From: Staphylococcus cohnii subsp. cohnii
GTDB taxonomy: Bacteria; Bacillota; Bacilli; Staphylococcales; Staphylococcaceae
NCBI RefSeq assembly: GCF_002902365.1
Contig: NZ_PPQC01000014.1
Coordinates: 1 to 64,000 of the forward strand
Length of the DNA stretch: 64,000 nucleotides
Direction: 5' to 3'
Shown here: positions 8,702 through 19,243 of the stretch, piece after piece
Position numbering within the stretch: position 1 is the first letter of the stretch
Layout of the letters: every line of letters begins with the position of its first letter
Program-made: the position numbers and the translations under genes
Notes under the pieces: model-generated
Databases searched by the model: none
The model's input: only the letters and a program-made list of their open reading frames with translations
What the model was told of the DNA's origin: nothing

Positions 8702-10165
8702 TTACACCAATGTTTTTTCAGTTAGGTATTCGTCAACAGCATTAGCGACTGCTCTACCTTCTTGAATTGCCCAAACAACAAGACTTTGACCTCTTCTTGC
8801 ATCGCCTGCTGCAAAAATATTTGATTGGTTCGTTTTGAAATTTTTGTTATCTGCGACAATTTTATTTCTCTCAGTTTGTATATTAAACGCATGTGGCACA
8901 GTGGTTTCAGTACCAATAAATCCTATTGATAACAATACCAAGTCAGCCGGCCAATGACGTTCTGTACCATCGACAACAACCATACCATCTTCTGTTTCTT
9001 CAAGTATTTGTGTATAAACACCTGTTACATTACCAATACGATCAACCTCGTAACGCATTGTTTGAACACCATATGCACGTGGTTCAAAACCAAAACGTGC
9101 CTCATATTCATTATGAGCATAATCCATTTTAAATACAGGCATGGCTAATGGCCAATACGTATTTTCGTCAAATTCAATTGCTTCAGGTTGTTTTGTGTAT
9201 TTGTTAAATTGAACGATAGATTTACAATTTTCCCTCAGTGCAGTCGCTACACAGTCTGCACCTGTGTCACCAGCACCAATGACAATCACGTTTTTTCCTT
9301 CTGCAGATATTGACGGCTTTTCAATTTCACCATTTAAATACTCGCCCTGTTCTGTTAAGTAATCCATAGCAAAGTGAATACCCATGCCCATTCGACCTTC
9401 TAATGGTAGATCACGTGCATTTTGCGAGCCTGTACAAATAATAATGGCATCGAATTGTTCCTCTAAACTTTCTTTACTGACATCTATCCCTATTTCCGTA
9501 TCAGTGATAAAAGTGATGCCAGATTGTTCCATTAGTTTAATTCTACGTCGCACTACGTCTTTATCTAATTTCATATTAGGTATACCATACATTAATAATC
9601 CACCTGCTTCATGTGCACGTTCATATACAGTTATGCGATAACCTAATTTGTTTAATTCGTCTGCAGCTGTTAAACCAGCTGGTCCACTTCCTACTATTGC
9701 TACTGATGCTGCTTTACGCTCATTGGGAATCGTTGGTTTGACCCAACCATTTTCAAAAGCTTCATCAATAATAGTACGTTCAATACCTTTAATCGCAACA
9801 GATTCTCTATTTATCTTCATCACACACGATTGTTCACACGGAGCCGGACATACACGTCCAGTAAATTCAGGGAAGTTATTCGTTTCGTTCAAGCGTTTAT
9901 ATGCCGTTTCGAAGTCTTTTTGGTACACTAAATCATTCCATTCTGGAATATAGTTCCCAATGGGACAACCAATTGTTTCTCTACCATATGGTTCACCTGT
10001 TTGACAAAAAGGTGTGCCACAATCCATGCATCTCGCACCTTGTTCCGAGGCTTCTTCTTTTGTAAACCTTTGCTGAAAGGGTGCGTGTCCTTTCAAACGT
10101 TCTACTAAAGACAATTCATGTAAAGGTTGTTTATCATAATTCATAAATCCTTTGAATTCTCCCAT
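8702..10165 (-). CDS. gltD: Glutamate synthase (NADPH) small subunit
   Basis: This 487-residue protein passes electrons from NADPH through FAD to GltB. The N-terminus has two cysteine clusters for iron-sulfur centres (ARCMDCGTPFC with GCPIGN, and RVCPAPCEQSC). An FAD Rossmann motif (VGSGPAGLTAADEL, near residue 157) and an NADPH motif (VIGAGDTGADC, near 295) follow. It starts 18 bases after the gltB stop, so the two are co-transcribed. Together they make two glutamates from glutamine and 2-oxoglutarate. The length is normal for the family. Confidence 0.96.
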   Translation of the reverse strand: MGEFKGFMNYDKQPLHELSLVERLKGHAPFQQRFTKEEASEQGARCMDCGTPFCQTGEPYGRETIGCPIGNYIPEWNDLVYQKDFETAYKRLNETNNFPEFTGRVCPAPCEQSCVMKINRESVAIKGIERTIIDEAFENGWVKPTIPNERKAASVAIVGSGPAGLTAADELNKLGYRITVYERAHEAGGLLMYGIPNMKLDKDVVRRRIKLMEQSGITFITDTEIGIDVSKESLEEQFDAIIICTGSQNARDLPLEGRMGMGIHFAMDYLTEQGEYLNGEIEKPSISAEGKNVIVIGAGDTGADCVATALRENCKSIVQFNKYTKQPEAIEFDENTYWPLAMPVFKMDYAHNEYEARFGFEPRAYGVQTMRYEVDRIGNVTGVYTQILEETEDGMVVVDGTERHWPADLVLLSIGFIGTETTVPHAFNIQTERNKIVADNKNFKTNQSNIFAAGDARRGQSLVVWAIQEGRAVANAVDEYLTEKTLV

Positions 10166-10183
10166 ACTCAGTCCCCCTTCAAA

Positions 10184-13100
10184 TTAATACACAGACGTTA
10201 ATTGTTGCGCTGGTTCTAAATGTGTTCTCTTGTCATTAAAAGCATTCAGTAACGCTTCATCTTGCTGGTTAGATTCGCGCTTTTGTAATTCGATTTTTTG
10301 CATCATCAATTTATAATCTTTCGGAATGACTTTCACTACTTTATTAGCCATTTCTTCAAAACTATCTAATATAGTTTTTGCTTTAGTACTATTTGTATAA
10401 AGCAAATGATCTTCTAGCATCTCTTTCACAACATTTTCTTCTGCTGCAACAGTGATTTCGTCGAAGTCTAAACTGTCTAATTGATGTTCTTCTTTAAATT
10501 TTTCAATATCAGATGGGAAGATATATGCAACACCACCACTCATCCCTTGACCAAAGTTCTTCCCGACATCTCCCAGCACAATAACGCGACCGCCTGTCAT
10601 ATACTCAAGACCATGATCACCAATACCTTCAACAACTACTTGCACACCACTATTTCTAATACAGAATCTTTCACCAGCTTTACCATTAATAAAAGCTTTA
10701 CCATAAGACGCACCATAGAAACAGACATTACCAACTATAATTTCTGATTCTCGCTGTTGCGTCGGCGCCTTCACAATCACTTTACCGCCAGAAAGTCCCT
10801 TACCTACATAATCGTTAGCATCACCTGTGTGATGTACTGTTAAACCTTGAGGTATATAAGCAGCTAAACTTTGACCAGCATGGCCTACCGTATTGACATT
10901 GATACTATCTTCAGGTAAACCTTCAGCACCGTAGATATCGGTGATCATACTACCAGTAATGACACCCACATCTCGTTGCTCATTTTTCACCACATAATTA
11001 CCAGTAAATGACTTCTGTTGTTCAATTGCTGCTTGAGCATCAGGTAATAGTTGTGTTAAATCAAAACCTTCATCAAGATGGTGATTTTGCGCTATTTTTT
11101 TATATCTTTCACCTTCGTGCTGATATAATAATGCTTCAACATTCATAGATGCAGCTTTAGGTCTTCGTTGAGATAAATGATCTTTTCGTTTTAATAAGTC
11201 TGTACGCCCCACCAAATCATCTACAGTGCGCAAACCAAGTTCGGCTAGTATCTCTCTTAATTCTTCAGCAACAAAATGCATAAAATTGACCACGTGATCA
11301 GCTCTACCATTAAATAGCGCGCGCAAATCTTGATTTTGTGTAGCAATACCTACCGGACATGTATCTTTATGGCACACCCGCATCATTACACATCCAAGTA
11401 CGACTAATGGCGCTGTTGCAAAACCAAATTCTTCCGCTCCTAATGCACATGCATATGCCACATCTTTGCCTGTGAGTAATTTGCCGTCTGTTTCTACAAT
11501 TACTCTCGATCTCAAGTTATTCATCATAAGTGTTTGATGTGTCTCCGCTAATCCAATTTCCCAAGGTACACCTGCGTGTTGAATACTTGTTTTGGGAGAA
11601 GCACCCGTACCACCATCATATCCACTAATCACAATTTTATCTGCATAAGCTTTGGCTACACCTGCTGCAATTGTTCCGACACCAGTTTTAGAGACAAGCT
11701 TAACTGTGATATTTGCGTTTTTATTAGCATTTTTCAAATCATGAATTAATTGTGCTAAGTCTTCAATGGAATAAATATCATGATGTGGCGGTGGAGAAAT
11801 CAAACCAATACCTGGGGTAGACCCTCTGACTTCAGCAATCCACGGATAAACTTTAGAACCAGGAAGCTGTCCGCCTTCTCCAGGTTTAGCCCCCTGCGCT
11901 ACCTTAATTTGTATTTCTTTAGCATGTTGTAAATAATGACTCGTCACTCCAAATCTTCCAGAAGCAACTTGTTTGATTGCACTAGAACGATTACGACCTT
12001 CGTCATCCACTACAAATCGTTCGGGATTTTCACCACCTTCACCACTATTACTTTTACCACCCATTTGATTCATTGCTTCAGCAAGTGTTTGATGGGCTTC
12101 TTCAGAAATAGAACCATAGCTCATCGCACCTGTATTAAAACGTTTTACGATTTCACTCGTTGGTTCTACTTCATTGATATCAATTGAATCTTGGTTTTTA
12201 AATTCCATTAAGTGACGAATATGATCTGTACGTTGATGATTGACTTCATTTGAAAACGTTTTGAACTGTTCATAATCATTTAAACGACATGCATGTTGCA
12301 GTAAGTGGATTGACGTCGGGTTAAATGCGTGATGTTGGCCTTGTTTACGCCATTGAAACGTACTACCAGATTCAAGGTACTCGCTCTCAGATGACTGTCT
12401 CGCTTTATTTTCTTTATCTATCAAGTTGATATCCATACCAGATAGTTTTGTTTGTGTCCCTGTAAAATACCGGTCAACAACTTCTTGTGACAAACCTACC
12501 GCTTCAAAAATTTGAGCCCCTTGGTAGCTTTGAACGGTAGAAATTCCCATTTTAGCCATAACTTTTATGACACCTTCTGATAATGTATCCGTATATGTTT
12601 GAACGTTTTCGGCAATATTTCCGTTTAAGCGTCCTTTCTCCACTAAGTTTTCTATTGTATGTTGCGCTAGATATGGTACGACTGCATTAGCACCATACCC
12701 TAATAAACACGCTACATGGTGCACCTCTCTCGTTTCACCAGAAAGCGCAATGATGCTTGTACGCATGCGCAAACCTTCTCTAATTAATAATTGATGTACA
12801 TGACTTACTGCAAGCAATATTGGCATTGCATAGCCTTGCGCTTCAACTAGTACTCGGTCATCTAATACAATAATTTCATAGCCATCTTTCACGGATTGAA
12901 TTGCTTGTTCCCCTAAATTGTCTAACGCCGTTTCTAAGTTTTCGTGATATAACGTTGATAAATGCTTAACTTTAAACCTGCTATCGTCAATCGCTTTTAA
13001 TTGCGCCTCTGTTAACACAGGTCTTTTCAATTGAATTCTATTCAATACATCTTCGTTAGGTTTTAACAAATTACCTTCTGAACCTAAATAAGACAATTCA

Positions 13101-14683
13101 CTTGTCACTATTTTTTCTCTATATGCATCAATCGGTGGATTAGTGACTTGTGCAAAAAGTTGTTTAAAGTAATTAAATAACGATTCATCTTTTTCATTTA
13201 AAACAGCAATTGGAACATCATACCCCATTGCGCCAATCGGGTCTTTCTTACTTTCAATTAATTCTGTCATGTATTTGTTGATTTCTTCATTTGTATAAAC
13301 AAATTGCTTTTGTAATCTGGCTAAAGTTGTTTCATCCCAATTAGATGGAATCACTTTCACATTGTCTAAATCTAAATCTACTTTAAATTGATTTATCCAA
13401 TTTTCATATGGTAATTCATCAGCGATATGTGCTTTTAATTCATTATTATCAACTACTTTTTGTTGTTGAAAATCAACTAATAATAATTTCCCTGGATTTA
13501 GTTGACCTTTAAAAGCAACTTGTTCCTCAGGTACATCTACAACGCCCACTTCTGACGAAAAAACAATGTAATTATCTTTAGTGATTGTATAACGTCCTGG
13601 TCGCAAGCCATTTCTATCTGTTAGTGCGCCAATTTTATCTCCATTACAAAATGAAATCATTGTTGGACCATCCCAAGGTTCCATCAAGTAACTATAGTAT
13701 TCATAAAAAGCACGGACGTTACTGTCATTCGCCGTATTATAAAGCCAAGGTTCTGGTATCATTAACATTGCTGCTCTCTCTGGTTCCATAGCTAAAGATA
13801 AAAATTCTAAAGCGTTGTCAACAATAGCAGAGTCACTACCGTCTTCATCAATAATTTCCTCTACTTTATGTTTGTCTTCACCAAAAATGGTTTCAATCAA
13901 ATCATTTTGTCTTGCACGCATCCAATTAACATTACCCTTAATAGTATTAATCTCCCCATTATGCATTAATAATCTATTAGGGTGCGCACGCTTCCAACTC
14001 GGAAATGTATTTGTACTAAAACGAGAATGCACAAGTCCTAACTTTGATATATAGCGTTCATCATTTAAATCTTGAAATAACTTCTTAATTTGATCAGAAC
14101 GCAACCATCCTTTATAGACGATTGTTTTATGAGATAAACTTGTGAAATATAAATCTACTTGCTGTTTTTTAGCATATAATTCAATTTGTTTACGTGCTAA
14201 AAATAGCGCTTTTTCTATGTGAGTATCATCATTTAATGCGATGAATACCTGTTGTATATATGGCATCGTTTGGGCTACATGTTCGGCAATGGCATCGACA
14301 TCTACTGGCACATCTCTATAACCAATAACATTTAATCCTTCGCTTTCAAAATAACGATTGAACGTTGCTTCATGCTCTGAATTTTTTATCTTCACGTTCG
14401 AAAAAAACATACCTACTGCAAAATGACCTTCTTCCGGTAATTCAAAATCTGTTTGTTTAGAAAAATAATCAAAAGGAATTTCTGTCATAATACCGGCACC
14501 ATCACCTGTCATGCCATCTGCACCAATTCCTCCACGGTGATCTAACCTACGTAGCATTTCCAGTGATTTTTCAACGATATCGTGTGATCTCTCATTATTC
14601 ATATTGGCATAAAATCCAATACCACATGCATCATGCTCTTCACGACTATCATATAATCCTAATTGCTTACCATATTCGAACAT
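10184..14683 (-). CDS. gltB: Glutamate synthase (NADPH) large subunit
   Basis: This protein of 1499 residues has the order expected for GltB. A glutamine amidotransferase domain has its nucleophile at Cys20 after a short propeptide (EEHDACGIGF). A central domain, an FMN-binding synthase domain with the 3Fe-4S cysteines (CVMMRVCHKDTCPVG) and a C-terminal glycine-rich beta-helix follow. The start at 14683 is preceded by GAGGTGAGG and puts the catalytic Cys at position 20, as in relatives; a 26-codon upstream extension has no ribosome site. It diverges from gltC, its likely activator. Confidence 0.96.
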   Translation of the reverse strand: MFEYGKQLGLYDSREEHDACGIGFYANMNNERSHDIVEKSLEMLRRLDHRGGIGADGMTGDGAGIMTEIPFDYFSKQTDFELPEEGHFAVGMFFSNVKIKNSEHEATFNRYFESEGLNVIGYRDVPVDVDAIAEHVAQTMPYIQQVFIALNDDTHIEKALFLARKQIELYAKKQQVDLYFTSLSHKTIVYKGWLRSDQIKKLFQDLNDERYISKLGLVHSRFSTNTFPSWKRAHPNRLLMHNGEINTIKGNVNWMRARQNDLIETIFGEDKHKVEEIIDEDGSDSAIVDNALEFLSLAMEPERAAMLMIPEPWLYNTANDSNVRAFYEYYSYLMEPWDGPTMISFCNGDKIGALTDRNGLRPGRYTITKDNYIVFSSEVGVVDVPEEQVAFKGQLNPGKLLLVDFQQQKVVDNNELKAHIADELPYENWINQFKVDLDLDNVKVIPSNWDETTLARLQKQFVYTNEEINKYMTELIESKKDPIGAMGYDVPIAVLNEKDESLFNYFKQLFAQVTNPPIDAYREKIVTSELSYLGSEGNLLKPNEDVLNRIQLKRPVLTEAQLKAIDDSRFKVKHLSTLYHENLETALDNLGEQAIQSVKDGYEIIVLDDRVLVEAQGYAMPILLAVSHVHQLLIREGLRMRTSIIALSGETREVHHVACLLGYGANAVVPYLAQHTIENLVEKGRLNGNIAENVQTYTDTLSEGVIKVMAKMGISTVQSYQGAQIFEAVGLSQEVVDRYFTGTQTKLSGMDINLIDKENKARQSSESEYLESGSTFQWRKQGQHHAFNPTSIHLLQHACRLNDYEQFKTFSNEVNHQRTDHIRHLMEFKNQDSIDINEVEPTSEIVKRFNTGAMSYGSISEEAHQTLAEAMNQMGGKSNSGEGGENPERFVVDDEGRNRSSAIKQVASGRFGVTSHYLQHAKEIQIKVAQGAKPGEGGQLPGSKVYPWIAEVRGSTPGIGLISPPPHHDIYSIEDLAQLIHDLKNANKNANITVKLVSKTGVGTIAAGVAKAYADKIVISGYDGGTGASPKTSIQHAGVPWEIGLAETHQTLMMNNLRSRVIVETDGKLLTGKDVAYACALGAEEFGFATAPLVVLGCVMMRVCHKDTCPVGIATQNQDLRALFNGRADHVVNFMHFVAEELREILAELGLRTVDDLVGRTDLLKRKDHLSQRRPKAASMNVEALLYQHEGERYKKIAQNHHLDEGFDLTQLLPDAQAAIEQQKSFTGNYVVKNEQRDVGVITGSMITDIYGAEGLPEDSINVNTVGHAGQSLAAYIPQGLTVHHTGDANDYVGKGLSGGKVIVKAPTQQRESEIIVGNVCFYGASYGKAFINGKAGERFCIRNSGVQVVVEGIGDHGLEYMTGGRVIVLGDVGKNFGQGMSGGVAYIFPSDIEKFKEEHQLDSLDFDEITVAAEENVVKEMLEDHLLYTNSTKAKTILDSFEEMANKVVKVIPKDYKLMMQKIELQKRESNQQDEALLNAFNDKRTHLEPAQQLTSVY

Positions 14684-14732
14684 AACCCTCACCTCTTTTT
14701 CGAAAATTCTGAATATTGAATAAGTATAGTAA

Positions 14733-14761
14733 ACTATATAGTAATACATTAATCTATTCAA
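14733..14761 (-). promoter_or_regulatory. gltB promoter
   Basis: On the minus strand there is TTGAAT (14756-14761), 17 bases, then TATAGT (14733-14738), about 45 bases upstream of the gltB start. Confidence 0.7.
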
Positions 14762-14778
14762 TATATAAAATAGATGAT

Positions 14779-14801
14779 ATTATTCTAATAATTCGAATAA
14801 T
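14779..14801. promoter_or_regulatory. Inverted repeat, likely GltC binding site
   Basis: ATTATTC and GAATAAT flank nine bases in the gap between gltB and gltC, just upstream of the gltB -35 and 24 bases before the gltC start. LysR regulators bind such dyads. GltC binding here is inferred from position. Confidence 0.55.
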
Positions 14802-14824
14802 ATTAATATGTTGGGAATGGTCAT

Positions 14825-15712
14825 ATGGAAATTAAACAATTGAAATATTTTATAGAAGTTGCAAAAAGAGAACATTTATCAGACGCTGCTCTAGAACTTA
14901 ACATTGCTCAATCTGCTATCAGTAGGCAAATCACACTATTAGAAAAGGAATTACAAGTGACGTTATTTAACAGAGAAGGACGCAACATACACATTACCGA
15001 AGAAGGACAACAATTATTTTCTGAAGCAACAAAGATTATCGAACAACTTGATAACACAGTTCGTTTATTTCATAACCAATCTGAAACAGAGCATTATATT
15101 ATACGTGTTGGTTATGTTGAAAGTTATATAACACAGGTACTCACATTATTAATGCAATCCTTTGAAAATGAAAGTACATCTATCATTCAACCTATTTTAA
15201 TGGAAGAAGAAGATATTTTTTCAGCTTTGCTCACAGATAAAATTGATATTGCTTTTACTGCTATGTCAGATGAATTCAAACAGCACCGTTCTTTAAAGGT
15301 AAGCCCTTTATTTGAAGAAACATTCCATGTCTATGCACCTAAAGATGATCCAATCACAATGGCTACGAACCCACCTTTAGTACAATTTTCGAATAAATCT
15401 ATTTACGAATTATATCCATTACCAACCAAGATTAGACAAACATTAGTAAAAACAACCAAAACACCTATACAAACGATTACGCATCCTCAGCTGGCTGAAT
15501 ATATCTTAAGTAAAGGGCGTGGCTACATCGTCACAGCTTCTTATCATTTACTTTCAAAAAATCCGCAAAAGTGGCGAGAAGTATCATTAGAACATACAGC
15601 ATTGAAAAGAACCATTTGCCAAGTTGTTCGGCTAGACAATCGAAAACATGATTTACAATATTTATTAGAAATGATTGATAAATTATTAAGTAGAAGCACG
15701 ACTTATCATTAA
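14825..15712 (+). CDS. gltC: LysR-family regulator GltC
   Basis: This 295-residue regulator has the LysR helix-turn-helix at its N-terminus (HLSDAALELNIAQSAISRQI at about 18-37) and a substrate-binding domain from about residue 90. Divergence from gltB and a dyad between the two genes fit GltC, which activates gltAB when nitrogen status demands glutamate in Bacillus. The length is normal. The sequence cannot by itself tell GltC from other LysR members, so the name rests on context. Confidence 0.85.
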   Translation: MEIKQLKYFIEVAKREHLSDAALELNIAQSAISRQITLLEKELQVTLFNREGRNIHITEEGQQLFSEATKIIEQLDNTVRLFHNQSETEHYIIRVGYVESYITQVLTLLMQSFENESTSIIQPILMEEEDIFSALLTDKIDIAFTAMSDEFKQHRSLKVSPLFEETFHVYAPKDDPITMATNPPLVQFSNKSIYELYPLPTKIRQTLVKTTKTPIQTITHPQLAEYILSKGRGYIVTASYHLLSKNPQKWREVSLEHTALKRTICQVVRLDNRKHDLQYLLEMIDKLLSRSTTYH

Positions 15713-15793
15713 TCACATGCATAAAACTTTTGAATTCAAATCGCTAGGAGCGTATAATCGCATTGTCTATATAGGGAGGACTGAAACAAAATA

Positions 15794-16906
15794 ATGCCTT
15801 TTAAAACGTTATTTAAACGCCCTTTTGATTGGGTCATCTTGATATTTGTCATCTTATTTGCGGCTGTATTTATTTTCACATTTTTCAATGCCAGATTTTA
15901 CGATACACCAATCGGTCAAATTACAAAGATCGAAAATAAATCCACATCACATGTTACAGATGATAACCACAATAAAGATACTAAATATAACCAAACCCTA
16001 ACACTTAAAATTTTAAACGGGAAATTTGAGGGACAATCGACGAAGATTCCTTATCATTACATAGCATCACAAGCTGATAGTGAGGCATTCTCAAAACATA
16101 ACAAAGTGTTGTTACACATTGGCAAACATCTAGACGATGCTTATATCATAGAAAAAAAACGAGATAGCCTCGTCGTTATGATAACTGGAATATTTTTATT
16201 AACTGTTTTATTAGTAGGACGGAAAATCGGTTTACAATCAATTCTTTCTTTAGTTTTCAATACAATTGTTGTGCTTTTAGCTATCTATTTACATAATAAA
16301 TTTCCTGATTTAAATTTATTTGCACTTATGAGTATCGGTGTCATTTTTACCACCGTGTTTACTTTGCTCTTAGTTACCGGTTGGCGATGGCGAACGTCAA
16401 TTACAATAGCAAGCACACTATTAGGCACTTTTATTTGTGTTGGCGCCACCCAATTAGTGATTACGTTAACAGACGGTGCAGGCTTAAAATTTGAAACAAT
16501 GAGTTTCTTAACTTTGCCTCCTAAGGATGTTTTCCTTGCTTCTGTTATGATTGGAACACTTGGTGCTGTCATGGATGTAGCTATCACTATAGCAAGTGGT
16601 ATGGCAGAAATATTACGCAGAACACCTAATATAAGTATGACTCGATGGGCGCTTGCAGGGCGTCATATTGGTCAAGATATTATGGGGACAATGACAAACA
16701 TCTTATTATTTTCATATTTATCTGGTAGTCTTCCGATGTTTCTTATTTATCTTAAAAATGCAAATACAGTAACCTATACCATTTCCATGAATTGGTCATT
16801 AGAAATTTCCCGGGCAATTACTGGTGGTATTGGTATAGTTTTAACGATTCCAATCACAATTTTATTAATGCAATTATGGTTTAAAATGCGAGGTGTTAAC
16901 CAGTGA
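15794..16906 (+). CDS. YibE/F-family membrane protein (first of a pair)
   Basis: This 370-residue protein has a single N-terminal membrane segment (about 14-33), an extracytoplasmic domain rich in Lys, His and Asp (about 40-120), then about seven membrane helices. The late segment MIGTLGAVMDVAITIASGMAEI is typical of the YibE/F-like family. GGGAGGA precedes the ATG. The function of this family is not established; a transport role has been assumed. Its stop overlaps the GTG start of the next gene by three bases, which points to translational coupling. Confidence 0.85.
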   Translation: MPFKTLFKRPFDWVILIFVILFAAVFIFTFFNARFYDTPIGQITKIENKSTSHVTDDNHNKDTKYNQTLTLKILNGKFEGQSTKIPYHYIASQADSEAFSKHNKVLLHIGKHLDDAYIIEKKRDSLVVMITGIFLLTVLLVGRKIGLQSILSLVFNTIVVLLAIYLHNKFPDLNLFALMSIGVIFTTVFTLLLVTGWRWRTSITIASTLLGTFICVGATQLVITLTDGAGLKFETMSFLTLPPKDVFLASVMIGTLGAVMDVAITIASGMAEILRRTPNISMTRWALAGRHIGQDIMGTMTNILLFSYLSGSLPMFLIYLKNANTVTYTISMNWSLEISRAITGGIGIVLTIPITILLMQLWFKMRGVNQ

Positions 16907-17691
16907 GTGTCATAACAATCTTAGGTCTTGTACTTTTCTTATTAATCGCAATATTCGGAGGAAAAAAAGGTATCATCTCATATTTAACACTGTTTTTGAA
17001 TTTTGTAATATTATTAATCACTGTCATTATAATTATGCTCGGTGCGCCTATTTATCTCGTAACACTTATATTTTGCATCGTTATTGCAGCATGTAATTTA
17101 TTTGTTTTAAATAGTTACAATACAAAAACAAAAGCAGCATTTTGTGCAACAGTCATTACTACTTTGTGTTTAATTATTGGTATTTATTTATCAGTATCCA
17201 TCGGACATTTACAAGGTTTTACAACCGAACAACAAGATGAAACGTATATTTTTTCTATGAATATCGGCATTGATATGGTGAAATTCATGGTGTTTACCGT
17301 AGTACTTGCAGTCATAGCTGCGGTTATTGATTTAGCAATCACAATCAGTTCTCCAATGTACGAGTTATACGAAACCAACTCAAACTTAACAAGCAAAGCA
17401 TTATTTCAATCTGGTATGCGTGTAGGACGTGAAATTTTAGCTACTTCGGCAAACACAATTTATCTAGCCTATTTCGGAGGACAATTGACATTATTCTTTT
17501 GGTTTTTTAGGTTAAATTATTCTTTTGGACATATCATCAATTCTAAAATCTTTGCACAAGAATTTATATCCATCCTACTAGGCGGCATCGCTGTTGCAAT
17601 TAGCATCCCGATTACTGCATGGATAACAGCACTATTAATTAAATATCAAAAAGAGCGTCACTCAAAACATTCGCATCAATCTTCACATTAA
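16903..17691 (+). CDS. YibE/F-family membrane protein (second of a pair)
   Basis: This 262-residue, highly hydrophobic protein has about seven membrane segments. It shares with its upstream neighbour the family segment (AAVIDLAITISSPMYELYE), then a GREI(L/M) motif. It lacks the large N-terminal outside domain and ends in a His-rich tail (ERHSKHSHQSSH). The two probably form one membrane complex. The GTG start overlaps the previous stop. The pair is downstream of gltC on the same strand, but an 80-base gap with its own strong ribosome site suggests a separate function. Confidence 0.85.
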   Translation: MSVITILGLVLFLLIAIFGGKKGIISYLTLFLNFVILLITVIIIMLGAPIYLVTLIFCIVIAACNLFVLNSYNTKTKAAFCATVITTLCLIIGIYLSVSIGHLQGFTTEQQDETYIFSMNIGIDMVKFMVFTVVLAVIAAVIDLAITISSPMYELYETNSNLTSKALFQSGMRVGREILATSANTIYLAYFGGQLTLFFWFFRLNYSFGHIINSKIFAQEFISILLGGIAVAISIPITAWITALLIKYQKERHSKHSHQSSH

Positions 17692-17697
17692 AATATA

Positions 17698-17744
17698 AAA
17701 AGGAAGTGGGACGTCATCATTAAATATCTCCCACCCCCTTCTTA
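17698..17744 (+). terminator. Terminator after the YibE/F pair
   Basis: GGAAGTGGGA pairs with TCCCACCCCCTTC and is followed by TTATATTTG. This resembles the GTGGGA-type terminators common in staphylococci. Confidence 0.55.
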
Positions 17745-17882
17745 TATTTGTATGATTATATAATATGACTACATACTAATTTTTAAAATTAAAACTTTTT
17801 ACTATCTTACAATGGCACAAATTTTTCAGTTTTTATTTGTGCATTTAAGTTGCCAGCCGTTTTTTCAACTAAGCTAAATCAT

Positions 17883-18503
17883 TTAAAGTTCTTGCAATTT
17901 TTCATTTAATAATTGCATTTTACGTTCTCGTAATTTTTTATAATATGTGATATCCTCTTCTCGCGTTTTTAGTGGGAATATATAATAAACATCTTGATAA
18001 AAATCAATATTAGCTTTAGTACGTCTACCCTCCAAAGCAATTCTCGAACTACTAGGTTGCGCTAGGGATAATTCGTATTTAGGCATCACACTATGATACA
18101 CATTCACGATTTCCCCATCTTTAATTAAATCTGAAGTATTTATAAATTTAATTTCTATATGGTTTTCATTCGCTAAACTTCTCGTTAATAACGCTAACAT
18201 TATGTCGCAAAACATAATCGTCATAATACCTTTGTTTTCGAAAGGAGGTGCAACTTCTAATTTTTCAATACACACCTTTTCAGTTTCACCAAAATGGTCA
18301 AATCTAGATTTAAATGTATGGTGATTTTCATTCTCATATCTCGTAATCACACTTGTTGAAACATAGTCTAATGACGTACCTTTCAAATAGTAATAACATT
18401 CCCCAAAATCTACTAACCTTTGATACGTAAAAGGCTTTATTTCCTCATAAAAACTTTTACAAATAATATTAAACGGACTCATACTGTTACGCTTTGTAAG
18501 CAT
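17883..18503 (-). CDS. Uncharacterised protein with a GNAT-like segment
   Basis: This 206-residue protein was not recognised as a named family. The stretch KLEVAPPFENKGIMTIMFCD (about residues 85-104) resembles the beta4-alpha3 acetyl-CoA motif of GNAT enzymes, but the usual Q/R-x-x-G-x-G/A is degraded to ENKGIM. There is no signal peptide or membrane helix. The C-terminus is a charged helix (YYKKLRERKMQLLNEKLQEL). The start at 18503 is chosen because AGGAGG lies seven bases before it. No same-strand partner is adjacent. It is real coding sequence by ribosome site and composition, but its function is unknown. Confidence 0.7.
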   Translation of the reverse strand: MLTKRNSMSPFNIICKSFYEEIKPFTYQRLVDFGECYYYLKGTSLDYVSTSVITRYENENHHTFKSRFDHFGETEKVCIEKLEVAPPFENKGIMTIMFCDIMLALLTRSLANENHIEIKFINTSDLIKDGEIVNVYHSVMPKYELSLAQPSSSRIALEGRRTKANIDFYQDVYYIFPLKTREEDITYYKKLRERKMQLLNEKLQEL

Positions 18504-19183
18504 GGATGAACCTCCTACTAAATTGTTATTCATCATAATAGTTGGCTATCGCAATTGTTACTTCTGACATACATAGAAAAACACCCCACATCAAATGTGA
18601 AGTGCCAAAGCTGATATTTATTTTTCAACTTAAGGTCAATAATTATTAAAAATGAAATAATTCTACTATTTGTGGCATGGTAAAGTTTCAAAAAACAAAC
18701 TCTTACAAAGTATCATCCAATCACATTACAGCAGACAACATTAATAAAATATTTTTAACCATAATATCTATTATGCTCTACGTACAATCTCATATGCGAA
18801 GCACTTGCAAAAGCCATTCTTAACGATTTTAAAATTATTTTTCATAAACCAAACTGCACATCAATGGTTCAAATAAAATTTACATCCTCATTGCCTATTC
18901 AATCCAATCAATGCATTAACAATTCAGTTTAATAACTTATACATTCAAAATAATCATATCCTTAATTTTTTATTATTTATATATTTAACATTTAATATCC
19001 AACCATAACAGATTTTCATATTTAAACAAACATAATTGATTCATTTGAATTTAAATAATTCTAATATATTTTTGGTTTCCTTTTAATATTATCGATTTTT
19101 ATTATATTTACTTTATTTATACTTATACTTATTTTCAGCTGATACTTCTATTACACAACCACTTTCAGCAAGTTCACTTACTA
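18504..19183. other. AT-rich gap with no supported gene
   Basis: Nearly 700 bases without a reading frame that has a ribosome site. A 48-codon frame on the plus strand from 18678 and a 24-codon minus frame within it lack start signals. A small dyad (ACATCAAATGT, about 18588-18598) is the only structure seen. The base composition is more AT-rich than the neighbours. Confidence 0.6.
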
Positions 19184-19184
19184 C

Positions 19185-19231
19185 AAAAAAGCGTCGTTAA
19201 AACTAACAAACTTTGTTAGTTTTAACGACGC
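19185..19231 (-). terminator. Terminator of the NUDIX-GNAT gene
   Basis: A near-perfect 20-bp stem: GCGTCGTTAAAACTAACAAA pairs with TTTGTTAGTTTTAACGACGC. On the minus strand it is followed by six T residues. Confidence 0.9.
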
Positions 19232-19243
19232 CAATCAATGATT

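Noticed and set aside
18678-18824. 48-codon frame on the plus strand, and a 24-codon frame opposite it
   Set aside because: Neither has a ribosome site or recognisable family sequence.
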